Below, piece after piece: positions 20,817-30,700 of a stretch of 64,000 nt of DNA. Numbering within the stretch: the stretch's first letter is position 1; each line of letters begins with the position of its first letter. The position numbers and the translations under genes are program-made. Source of the stretch: Chlamydomonas reinhardtii (Eukaryota > Chlorophyta > Chlorophyceae > Chlamydomonadales > Chlamydomonadaceae); contig NC_057005.1 in the NCBI RefSeq assembly GCF_000002595.2, positions 1,207,174-1,271,173 of the forward strand. The letters are read 5' to 3'. A model generated the notes under the pieces. It saw only the letters and a list, made by a program, of their open reading frames with translations, ran no database searches and was not told the DNA's origin.

Positions 20817-21462
20817 CGCCCAGCTCACTCACCTCTGCGTTGGGCACTGTTACGTATACCACGATTGCCCCAGTCGGTGAGGCGCCGGTAGCGCCCGCGC
20901 CCGCCGCCGCCGTTGACATCGCAGCTACTGCTGTGCGCAAGAGAGCGCTGCCACTTCCGCTTGCTCCTGTGAGCATCAAGAGTATCAAGGTGGCAGGGGC
21001 GGTGGCGCGTGAACAAGGAATAACAAACGCACGCACGCCCTTAGCACGTGCGCACCGGAGCTGTTGATAACTGGCAATAGCGAAGAGATACTGGACTACG
21101 TGTGTCTTGGTCTAGGTTACACTACATTGCTGCGTGTAAGCGCGCTCTGGAGTCTGGACGCATCGCTGCGGACCTGCGAAGGCCGCCGAGCTGCGTGGCG
21201 CTAGCGTAGCTGCGGGCAGCTGCACTGCGGCCCCCAGCCCCAGCATGTGTCCCGCGGCCCCCAGCAGCTGGCTGCGAGACACGCGCCGCGACGGGCCCGA
21301 GACAAAGCGGGCGGCAGCGCCACTGCTGGCGACAACCGGCTGAGCGCAGGCCATGCAGGCGAAATCGTGGGTCAGGCGTGGATGGCGGATAGGGCGTGCG
21401 GGTCCGGTGGGCACACTGGAGGACCGGCCTAGCGCGCGGCTGAGCGCAATGCGGGAGGACAT
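19939..21462 (-). CDS. CUTA1: CutA1-like protein, organelle-targeted
   Basis: Trimeric CutA1 family protein (divalent-metal tolerance family; true biochemical role unsettled). Exons (minus): 21462-21174, 20966-20833, 20409-20311, 20157-19939; phases agree, 173 residues. Residues 1 to about 110 form a basic, Ser/Ala/Arg-rich presequence (MSSRIALSRALGRSSSVP) with a hydrophobic stretch, like the long plastid-type N-terminus of plant CutA. The core follows: AIVVYVTVPNAEVGEALAGK, LAACVNILPGVTSIYFWDGK, AELLLIIKSREDLLPEL, then HPYDEPEVIGLPI and YLQWL. All match the family pattern, including the Cys in AACVN. The tail is a (QQA)n repeat. An ATG inside exon 2 (MSTAAAGAG) could give a shorter cytosolic form. 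The intron after exon 2 holds a (CAG)n run near 20781-20815. Confidence 0.92.
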
Positions 21463-21817
21463 GGCTGACTGCGATGTAAGCTTCGGTGCGTCTATGAGAC
21501 TGCGGCCAAACGCCCAAAAGCTGTGGAGCGACTGGCTAGCTGAGCGGCTGGGTGGGTCCTGCGCAGGGGCGCAGGCACGGACGAGGCTTGCTGGATGCGT
21601 GCGATGCACGTTTTATACCACGTCGCTACGCGAGGCACATAGCTATATGAATATTTGGGACATTGACGCACCAGTGTTAGGCACGGACAGGGAAAAGAAC
21701 CAGGCAAGAGAGCAGCCGAGGAGCGCGAGTAGGAGCGCGAGCGTGCCGAGTGAGCGCGGCGACAGAGCAACAGATGGCATGAATGTGGCTATATTTGTAT
21801 ATCAGTTGTGTGACTAC

Positions 21818-21828
21818 GTTCAGCTTAC
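21818..21828. repeat. Left target-site duplication of the LINE
   Basis: GTTCAGCTTAC, repeated exactly at 23039-23049 on the other side of the element. Confidence 0.75.
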
Positions 21829-23038
21829 GATTGATGTTATGATTGATGTTACAAGTTCATGCTCGTAGATTGGTCCAAACGAGCCAGGAAGCTCATGGAC
21901 CGCCAAAACTAGTCTCAAAAGGATTATTCAAAAAGCAAAACAGTTCATGCAATAATATATCTAAATTGGTCGCGCCGTAAGGTCGTTACGTCGCAGCCTT
22001 ATCGCGTGAATGACACGCGCTAAACCCCTCTGGTCACCACTGGCCATCGCGTCCATCATAGTCGCGGGAATCACCTCCCACAGCGTGCTTCTGATATCAT
22101 CGTACGCCTTGCACTCAAGCAGCACATGCCTCTCATCCTCTACATGCTCCTCCTCATCAGCGTGGCAAAGCGGACATACTCTCTGTGCTCTCTCCCTGTG
22201 CGCACCCTGCGCACCGCGTGGGTTGTTAGCCTCAATCATCCACACGCCCATCCTGAATCTCATCATGGAGACATGCCATGCTCGAGGAATGTAGATTTGC
22301 GTGTGCCGTGTTTCCCCCATCCAATGCTTGTAACGACATATCTTCACGCCAGGCTTGACCCCTGCTTGCGTCACAAAATCCCGTGGATTAACCTCTAACC
22401 TGTTGCTAGCCCAGTCCTCCTCAAACTTCTCGCGTACCTTCCCCATGAGGGAGGCAACATCCAGTTCTTGCGTAGTAATGCGTGTAATATTGGCCTCGAT
22501 ATCAGCTGCCTCTCCACTGAAACGGTAGCCAAGGCCAACCATCAATAACCGCAGAACTTTAGCCCCCCACGTGTGCGTGGGCGGCGTCGGTAGGTTGCTC
22601 AACACCGCTCGTATCTCCTCCTTAAACGCCTGATGGTAAACAGTGCCGGTTGCCTTAACCAGTTGGTTCCAAAAACGGAAAACAAGCTCAGCCCAATGCA
22701 CGTGTAGTGGCATGCACCCAAGCTCTCGAAAGAGCAGTTCATGTGTTGGTTTCTGGGCTCCCACCACTTCCTTCATGAAATCCATCTGAATGCGAACCAT
22801 GCCATGCTCTAGTGCTCGATCAAACGCTCCATATCTTTGACCGTCAACTGGGGACGCATTGAACACTTGGAGAAGCGCGTCTGGTGCCCACACTTGTGCA
22901 CCGTAAGATAATACCGCACGCACCTGAGCGTTAAAGCACCGCATAGCTACCGCAGGGACCATAAGCCCCTTCTTGCGTAACTTCCGTCGTAGTGCATGCA
23001 TAGCTCGCTCACCCGATGCACGTAACTCTTTGCAACAA
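21829..23038 (-). mobile_element. 5'-truncated LINE (non-LTR retrotransposon)
   Basis: The minus-strand frame is open from the right edge (23038) to TAA near 21961, about 358 residues. It matches the end of a LINE reverse transcriptase and its C-terminal region: FNAQVRAVLSYGAQVWAP (thumb-type YGxxVW motif), LLFRELGCMPLHVHWAELVF, and a terminal zinc-knuckle-like CPLCHADEEEHVEDERHVLL-EC. The polymerase core (FADD box) and 5' end are missing, as usual for incomplete target-primed insertion. The 3' tail, in plus sense, is GATTGATGTTAT followed by GATTGATGTTA, a short tandem tail replacing poly(A). Exact 11-bp direct repeats flank it. It lies between CUTA1 (start 366 bp away) and the ubiquitin protease (start 283 bp away), in their shared promoter space. 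The open frame and exact flanks suggest a young insertion. Confidence 0.9.
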
Positions 23039-23049
23039 GTTCAGCTTAC
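23039..23049. repeat. Right target-site duplication of the LINE
   Basis: GTTCAGCTTAC, identical to 21818-21828. Confidence 0.75.
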
Positions 23050-23320
23050 AGAGGCTAGGTTTACGGAAAAGCCTTGGCATGCGCATGTTGCGCTCGATGT
23101 CGCCCGACAGTCGCGGCCCACTGGTCACGGCCTCTCAAGGTTATAATAGTCTTAAAATTATTATTACAACAAATGACCATACGCTAACAATAAATCAAGC
23201 AAATGAGTCTAGTGCGGTTGGACAACACAAGGCGCTCTGGTCTGGCGTTGCAATTCATTCCCTCCAGCATGACAATCCTTTGAATGTAAACTTACGTGTA
23301 AAAAGCGGACTGACCCCAGA

Positions 23321-26300
23321 ATGCCACCAGCATCGGACGCGACAGGCGGCGTCATGTTTACACCGGCTCTTCCGCAGCCGCAATCAGCGGCCGACAGCTG
23401 CCAGCCGGCGCAGCCCACGACGGAGATGCCCTCGGTGCTGACTCAGCTGCCTCCGGGGCTCATCAACCTGGGCAACAGCTGCTACATGAATAGCGCGCTG
23501 CAGGTACGGCTGTAAATGGTGCGAGGATGTGCGCAGTGGTTGTGGGCTGGCAGGGAGGAACGCCCAGGTCCCTCGTCACATGCACATCCACACATCCACA
23601 CACGGTTTCCCCCTCCAGGCGCTTGCCTCCTCCCAGCGCCTTTGTCAGTACCTAGCAGAGCGCGCCGCGGCCGTACGAGTCCACCAAAGCTGCGGTGCAG
23701 CCGCACGCCCTGCGGCGGCGGCGGCGCCATTGCCGTGCGTGGCGCCGCCTCCCGCGGCGCCGCTACCTGCGCCGTGGCAAAATCAACAGGGCGTGGGCAG
23801 GAGCAGCGCAGTGGCAGCGGCCGCCTCCTCGGTGCAGGCGGCCGTTGCGATGGTAACACCGGTGTTGGCGCCGCTGCTGCAGAGCGCGGTGAAAGGCGTC
23901 GCTCGCGCCTGGTTGTGGCTGCGAGGTACGGGTACGGAGGTCGTTGCAACCGATGTGGCCCTTTGCCGCTTTGCTGAGATCATCGCCAGCTGCCGGCTCG
24001 GTCTTGATCTGGAATGCTGCTCTTGCTGCATGTCAGTCGCAAGAACAGTCATGTCTTGGCGGCTTGGCGCATGGCTAAGCATGTGCCGGCAATTGCCGAT
24101 CTGAACACAGGCTGGGAGCCCACGACTCCCGCCTCCGCCGCCCAGCCGCCACCACACCTTGCCGCGGCAGTCGCCGCAGCCGCTACAGCCGCTGCCGCCG
24201 CTTGCGGCGTGCGCCCGCCATCGGCGTCACCCAGCGGCGCCGCCCTCGGCCCCAGCCCGCGTAACTCGGAGCTACGGCGGCTGTCTGCATGCGAGGTGCT
24301 ACTGCAGCTGGACGCCACGCTGGCGGCGCTACAGCCAAGCTACAGCCCTGTCAGCGATGCCTCGGCAGAAGCAAGCACCAGCGGCAACAGCAGTGGCGGT
24401 CTTGGACCCGCAGCTGCTGCGGCTCGGGTTGCTGCAGCTGCTACTGCTGCTACTGCCGGGGTGCCCGTGGATCCGTCGCCGCTGCTCCGTGTGCTGCGCG
24501 TGCACCTGCCGGGCGGGGTGTTGGAGCTGGGGGAGCAGAACGACGCCGCAGAGGCGCTGGAGGTGCGCGCGTGTGGACGTGTGTGTGTGAACATACCGGC
24601 ACCTGAGACACGCGACCCCGCCTGACTAGCTAACAAGCCACATGATTTTACTCTCATCTCATGCGCTTGCCTGAGTGTTTCCTTGGGTACCGCCGTGCAG
24701 ATCCTGCTGGATGCGGCGGCGGACGAGGCGGCGGCCTGGCACATGACGGCGGAGCGCTGGCGGCACGCGCACGCCGGCCTTGCCGCCGCCGCAGCAGCAA
24801 CACCAGGGTTGGGACCCGCGCCAGCGGAGGCGACGTCAGCAGCAGCGACAGCCACAAGTAATGCGGCAGCAGAGCGCGGCTTCGGTGCGACGGGAGCTGG
24901 TGGCAGCTGCGGCGCCCCGGCACTGACCTCGGCAGCGGCAGCTGCTGCGCCAACGGCGGCCGAGTATGATGGTGTATCCGCAAATAGTACCGGTGGGCCG
25001 TGCAGTGCAGGAATCTCCGGTGCTGGTGGCTGCGGCAGTCCCGGCTGCGACAGCTGCGGCGACGCTTCCAGTGGCGGCGACAAATTAATGACTGTCAAGA
25101 GGCACCGGCTTCCCACCGTGCCGCTGCGGCTTCCACTGCTGCTGCTCCAGCAACAGCGGCAGCAGCAGCAGGTGCAGGTGCAGGTGCAGGCGCGGGGGGG
25201 TTTGTGGCCGCTGGAGAGCCCGCTGCGGGGACTGATGGCGCGGACCATGGCGTGTGCGGCGTGCGGCGCCATGTGAGTGGGCGGGTGCGCAGGTGGCTCT
25301 CTTGCACTCCTGTCTTCTGCACTTTTTACGCAGCAACGCACTTGCCACCGTGCGGCTCTGCCACGCCGCCCAGGCCTGCTGCCGCGCTACCGCGTCCACA
25401 GCTCCCGGCCTCCCGCCGTAAGCCGCCGCTGCCTGTGTCCGTGTAGGTCCACCACACAGGTGGAGCCGTTCTGGTCGTTGCAACTGCCGCTGCCCCACCC
25501 CACCCGGCACAGCAACATCAACGGCATCGGCGTTGACAGCGGTCGCTACAGCACCGGAGGTGGCCCAGGCGGCCCAGGCGGCGGCGGGGGCGGCAGCGCG
25601 ACAGTTCGCCGCATCCCCACGGCGTTCACGCAGCATCACCAACTGCAGATTGGAAGCTTGTGGGGCACACCGCCGCCGAGCACCGCGGCAGTCATGAGAA
25701 GTGGCAGTAGCGTTTGCAATGGTGGCGGTGACGGCCGTAGCAGCTGTAGCAGCGACGTGGGCGGGCAGCGCGGCAGTGGTTCGTACGCAGGCGGTGGCGG
25801 CGGCAGCGGACTTCTCACGTTGCAGCATTGCCTGCGCGGCGTCGCCAAGGTGGGCAGGGCCTGCGTGGGCAGGGTTGATTTATTAAGTTGAGATTACAAC
25901 CTTACAAGTGCTTGGGATGCTGTGCTTATTGATATAGCCAGCTGCTTTGCAGTGGTGGTGCAGATGTGCTGTGGGCTTGTGGCAACGGCAGCCACCCGGC
26001 TACCAACATGCCGTTGACCCTCGTGTCTGCCGGTGCACAGTCGCGCTTGCGTTTGCAATCGTGTGTGCCCGACCGCAGGCTGAGAAACTAGATGGCGTCA
26101 CGTGCGCCCGCTGCAGCCTGGCGGCGGCGCTGCGGCGGCTGGCGCCCCTGCTGCAGCCGCTGCCGCCGCCGGCCGCTCCCGCCGCCGCCTCTGCCCTGGA
26201 CTCTGTCCCTTTCACTGCTACTGCGATTGTTACTGCCGCGGCTGCATCTGCTACTGCCGCCCGGGAGCGGCTACAGCAGTACGCGGCCCGGCTGGCGGCG

Positions 26301-27230
26301 CTGCTGGCGGCGCCGCACGTGCCCGACCTGGAGTTGGACCGGGAGCTGTCGGCGCTGGCGGCTACAGCCACTGCTACAGCCGCCGCTGCTGCAGCTGCAG
26401 CTACAGCTACAGCTGCAGCTGCTTCTGCCGCAGCGGGGGCTTCAGTAGAGGGCACAGACGGAGCTGCAGGCGGAGATACGCAGGCGTCTGCCCCGGCTCC
26501 GCCGGCGGGGGTTGAGCTGCTGCCGGTGCGGCGGCCGGCGTGGCGGCGCACGTGCGTGTCGCGTCCGCCGCAGGTGCTGGCGCTGCAGCTGCTGCGGAGC
26601 GTGTGGGACGAGCGCACGGGGCGCAGTGCCAAGGACACGCGGCACGTGGCCTTTCCGTTGGTTTTGCCGTATGCGGAGTTGGTGGAGGAGCTGGGCGGCT
26701 GCTGCAGCGGTGGCGGCGGCGGCGGGGGCGCAGGAGGGGCGCCTGGTGGCGGCGGCGGCGGCAGCGGCGCGAGTGTGAAGTCGGGGCATGCCGCAGAGCC
26801 AGGCGGTGCACAGCACACAACGGACAGGGAGGAGGAGGCAGAAGCGGGCGAGCAGCAGCAGGATGGCGGGACCTGGAACGGCTGTACCTGCACGACGGCT
26901 GCAGCCCAGCCGCCGTACGAGCTGGCGGCTGTAGTCGTGCACTTGGGCGGCGCCGCCTCCGGCCACTACCTCGTGTACCGCCGCGTGCCGCTGGCGGCTG
27001 TAGCAGAGGGTGCACAGGCCGCCGCTGCTACTGCCGTATGCGCCGCGGGGGCTTGGGGCGTCGCGGGGAGAGGTGGCTCGGGACCGGGAGCTGTGCGGGC
27101 TGGGTCGGGGCTTGTGGGGGGTCACGTGTGGTTGCGCGTGTCTGACAGCAGCGTGTGTCGGGCCGAGGTGGGTGAGGTGCTGAGGCAGCCGGCCGCCCTG
27201 CTGCTGTACGAGCAGCGGCTGCGGCAGTAG
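23321..27230 (+). CDS. Ubiquitin-specific protease (USP/UBP, C19)
   Basis: Cysteine protease that removes ubiquitin. Exons 23321-23503, 23619-23925, 24111-24562, 24701-25272, 25447-25849 and 26079-27230; phases agree, 1022 residues. The Cys box LINLGNSCYMNSALQ ends at residue 61 (catalytic Cys about 54). Next come LGEQNDAAEAL (QQDA-type box), a zinc-ribbon half ACAACGAM, VEPFWSLQLPLP, the second half CARCSLAAALRRL, RPPQVLALQLLR, and the His box AAVVVHLGGAASGHYLVYRR with WLRVSDSSVCR (Asp). The order resembles the USP30/plant UBP27 group, and WLWLRGWEP at about 161-169 could be part of a membrane-adjacent segment. Very long Ala/Gly/Ser insertions roughly double the usual length. The promoter is cut by the LINE upstream. 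Exact orthology is uncertain. Confidence 0.9.
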
Positions 27231-27780
27231 CATGTGCGCGTGCGATGTGCTTGAAGCAGGAGCGAGCGAATGACCGTACGGAAACTGCAAGGTCTGTGAC
27301 TCATCCTCGATTGCCGCCTCGACTGCAGCCACTGCCGAAGTACCTAAAGGCAGCCACCTCCTTGTTGCTTGACACTCTTACTTACCCGTACGCCCGGTGC
27401 CTTCACTGCACCACTCAGTTCACAAACACTGTACCAGCTACCGCAGCATGCAGCCGCCTAGCCACTCTATGCCCCGACCCACATGCCCAAAAAACCGTGT
27501 CAAATCGCAACCAAATAAGTTTTGTTGCGCGCAAGCACATACCACTACGCATATGCCGCCTTGTGACCTGCGTTGCCACCACTACCTCCGGCCGTAACTG
27601 CCTCCCAGCCTCAGCCCCAAACTCCACGCCTACAAACTCCACGCGCATGCTAATCGCTTGGCATCCGGACTCCACAGGCACAGCGCCACTCCGGCCGTGT
27701 GATCCCTCTCAGCCCGACCCCACGCTGCCTCCCCCCCCCGCACACCGCGCTCCTCCCCCGCTTTTTCTCGCGCCGCCGCC
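27231..27780. other. Convergent intergenic stretch (USP 3' / TGD4 3')
   Basis: 550 bp between two stop codons facing each other; it must hold both 3'UTRs. I find no clear TGTAA on either strand here, and no other feature. Confidence 0.5.
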
Positions 27781-30700
27781 TCAGAACAGGCGCAGCTCCA
27801 GCATGCCCTCGCGCCGCCGCGGCGCCCACCACGCCACCAGGCGCGCGGCGCCGCGGCTGCCGGGCAGCGCCAGGTCCAGCGCATAAACGGACTGAAGGGA
27901 ATGGAGGGGAGGAAGGGGAGGGAGGGGAGCGAGGGAAGGGAGGGGAGGGAGGGGAGGGAGGGTTGTGAATACCAGCCCAAACTAAACCGAACCGGGGGTG
28001 AGGGGTTTTCATGCAAGTTCAACTATGACGAGAAGATGTTGACAAAGTCGTTGCAGCAGATCAGGGGGTTGAGGAAAAGGGCAAGGGTTGCGATTCAAAG
28101 CTCCAGGGCGTTTCGGGTGTACGAGAGGGGAGCAATGAGCGGACAAAGCGCGTCAAGGGCCCGAGCACCCGAGGCGCGGGTCGTGAGCTGCGGACTCTGT
28201 GTGTGTGTCACGACGTGGTGTTGTGCGCCAGTCATGCAGGTGCCAACAGCAGCCTCAACCTCCCCCCCCACCTCTCTCAGCCCGACACCCGCCCCCCTCA
28301 CTCCCCTCACCCGTCCCTCACTCTGCCCTGCTCCTTTCCCCTCCCCTCACCTCTAGCAGCTGTGGCCGCATGCCGGACACATGCCCCGCCACGCCGCGCG
28401 CCGCGCCCGGCACCCACTTGGCAGCGCGCGCCAGCCCGCCGCCCGCTGCCACAGGCCCCGCGCCCGCGCCCTCAACCTCCGCGGCGCCTGCGGCCCCTGC
28501 CGCGCCGCCCGACGGGCTCGGGCCACGCAGCGCGGGCAGCGCCAGCGGCCGGTGGGAGCCCAGCTCGTAGCGCCAGTCGGCGGCGAGGCGCAGCGGCCCG
28601 ATGAGCTGCTGCGACAGCGACAGCGACAGGGAGTGCCAGGCGCCGGTGTCGCCCAGCGCGAAGGCGGGGTGGCGCTGGCAGGGCGGCCCACCGGCAGGGC
28701 GCGGGTCGGCGGCGCTGCCTGTAGCAGCAGAGCAAGGAGGCGAGAGGCAGGAGCAGGTGGCATCGATAGTCGCGGATAGGCGCAGGAGAGGCGATGCAGA
28801 TAGGAGATACAGATGTGGGCATGCGTGACCATGATGCGCCATCTTTTTGCCACCCAGGCCACGAATCACTGACCTCGCTCCATGCACATGCTCAGCAAGC
28901 GTGTATACGACACTCTTTCCTTGCGCTGTCTCAGCCCTACCCTGTTTTTCTCTCTCGCTCACCCTTGACTGCCGGCCCCCACAGCCCGGCGTCCAGCTGC
29001 GCCGTCAAGCGCGTGAAGTCCGCCACCCAGCGGCTGAAGCGGCCCAGCTGCACAGACGCCGCCGCGCTCGCAAAGGGCCGCAGAGAGCCGACCGCGCCGC
29101 GGCCACCGCCGCGCCCGCCCGGCGCCGCCGACGTGGCGGCTGCCTCCGCCGCCTCCTGCTCGGCTGCCGCCTCCGAGTGCTGGCGGCTGCGGCTGAGGAA
29201 GCGGCGCAGACCCAGGTCCTGCACCCACTCCAGCCGCACCGGCAGCGCGCCGGACAGCGGGCTCGGCTGGAGCTCTCCGCCGCCCTCACTTGTAGCAGGC
29301 ACGCCATCCATGGCGGCATCAGCGGCAGGCTGCGGCGGCGCCGCCGCCGTGGCGGCGGCGGAGCCGTGTGTCATGCGGATGACGGGCGCCCTCATCGTGA
29401 GCCCCGCCACGCCCGCGACCTTGACGTGCGGCTCGCCCACGAAGGCGCTCCAGGGCACTGGCTCGGCCGCGTCGGCAGCAGCGCCTGCGGAAGGCGGCGG
29501 ATGCGGATGGTGGTGGCATCAAGGGTGAGGATTTCAAAGGGGGTTGCAAGGATTGGTACAAAGAAGTGTAGCGAAGTAGACAGTAGAGGGGGGGGGTTGT
29601 TCCAGGCATGACTACCGGTAGTTGAGAGAGGGGAGGGGTGACTGAGCTGGACGGGCGGGTGAATGGAGTGGCTGTTGGCGGTGGTGACCCCAGCACCGTC
29701 CCGGCAGGATGTGCATCTCTTTGCCCGGCATTGTATACGGCACGTTATCACAGGCACCAGACACCCTGAGCACAGAGCGCTGCTGTACCTGTCTTGCGGC
29801 GGTGGTGGGGGTGGTGGCCGTGCTTCTTGCCGGCCGCGGGGGCGCCGCCCGTGCCCGTGTCCACGTGCGCCTTCTCCAACTGCTCCACCAGGCCGCCGCC
29901 ACTGACCCACTGGGTCGCCTGTCGGGTGGGAGGACAAGCGGTACAGCCGCGCTGGTAGGTACAGACGCGCCTGGTACGCAGGCAACCGCATCCCGCGAGC
30001 CCACACCCACACCCGCATCCACAGTCCTGTCCTGGTCGCAGCCCGGTCCCAGTCCCCCTCCTCCTCGCCCTATTGCATTGGGTTCGGGGAAGTTTGGGCT
30101 GGTATCTCCTCCCCCCCAAAAAAGCACCTGCGTCACGTCGTCGCGCAGGCGGCTGATGGACTGGGTCGCGTCCATCAGCGCCTCCTGCACACTGCTGGCG
30201 GCAGGCAGCGCAATGCCAAACGGCGCTTCGCCGTCGCCGCCGGAGGCGGCGCCAGCTCCGCCCCCGGCGGCGGCTCCGCCGCCAGTCTTGCCGCCGGCGG
30301 AGCCGGCGGAGCTGGAGGCGCCTCCGGCGCCGGTGGCTCCGCCGCCGCCGCTGCCGCGGCGGCGGCCGGCATCCTCTGAGTCGTCCCGACCCATGCGTGT
30401 GAGCATGTAGGTGGCGGCCTGGCGGACCGGGTTGTGTGGGCCCAGCGAGGGAGGTGGCAGCGGCGGGCGCTCCTCCTCCGCGCCTGAGCCGCCGCCGGCG
30501 CCGCCACCGGCAGCGGCGTCGCCCGCCGCCGGGGAGTCGCGGCGGCGGCGCGGCGCGGTCTTGGGCGCCCGCCACAGGAAGCGCTCGCCTTGGAGTGCGG
30601 CCGTGCCCTGTGTGCAGATGCCAAACACCCCAATGTTGCGGCCCATGCGCAACTTTTACAAACCTCATGGCATCCCACCCGAGTGCTGGACGGCCAGGGC

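Noticed and set aside
26000-27332. Long minus-strand ORFs over the ubiquitin protease
   Set aside because: Shadow frames of the last protease exon, Ala/Ser/Arg/Pro-rich, without motifs.
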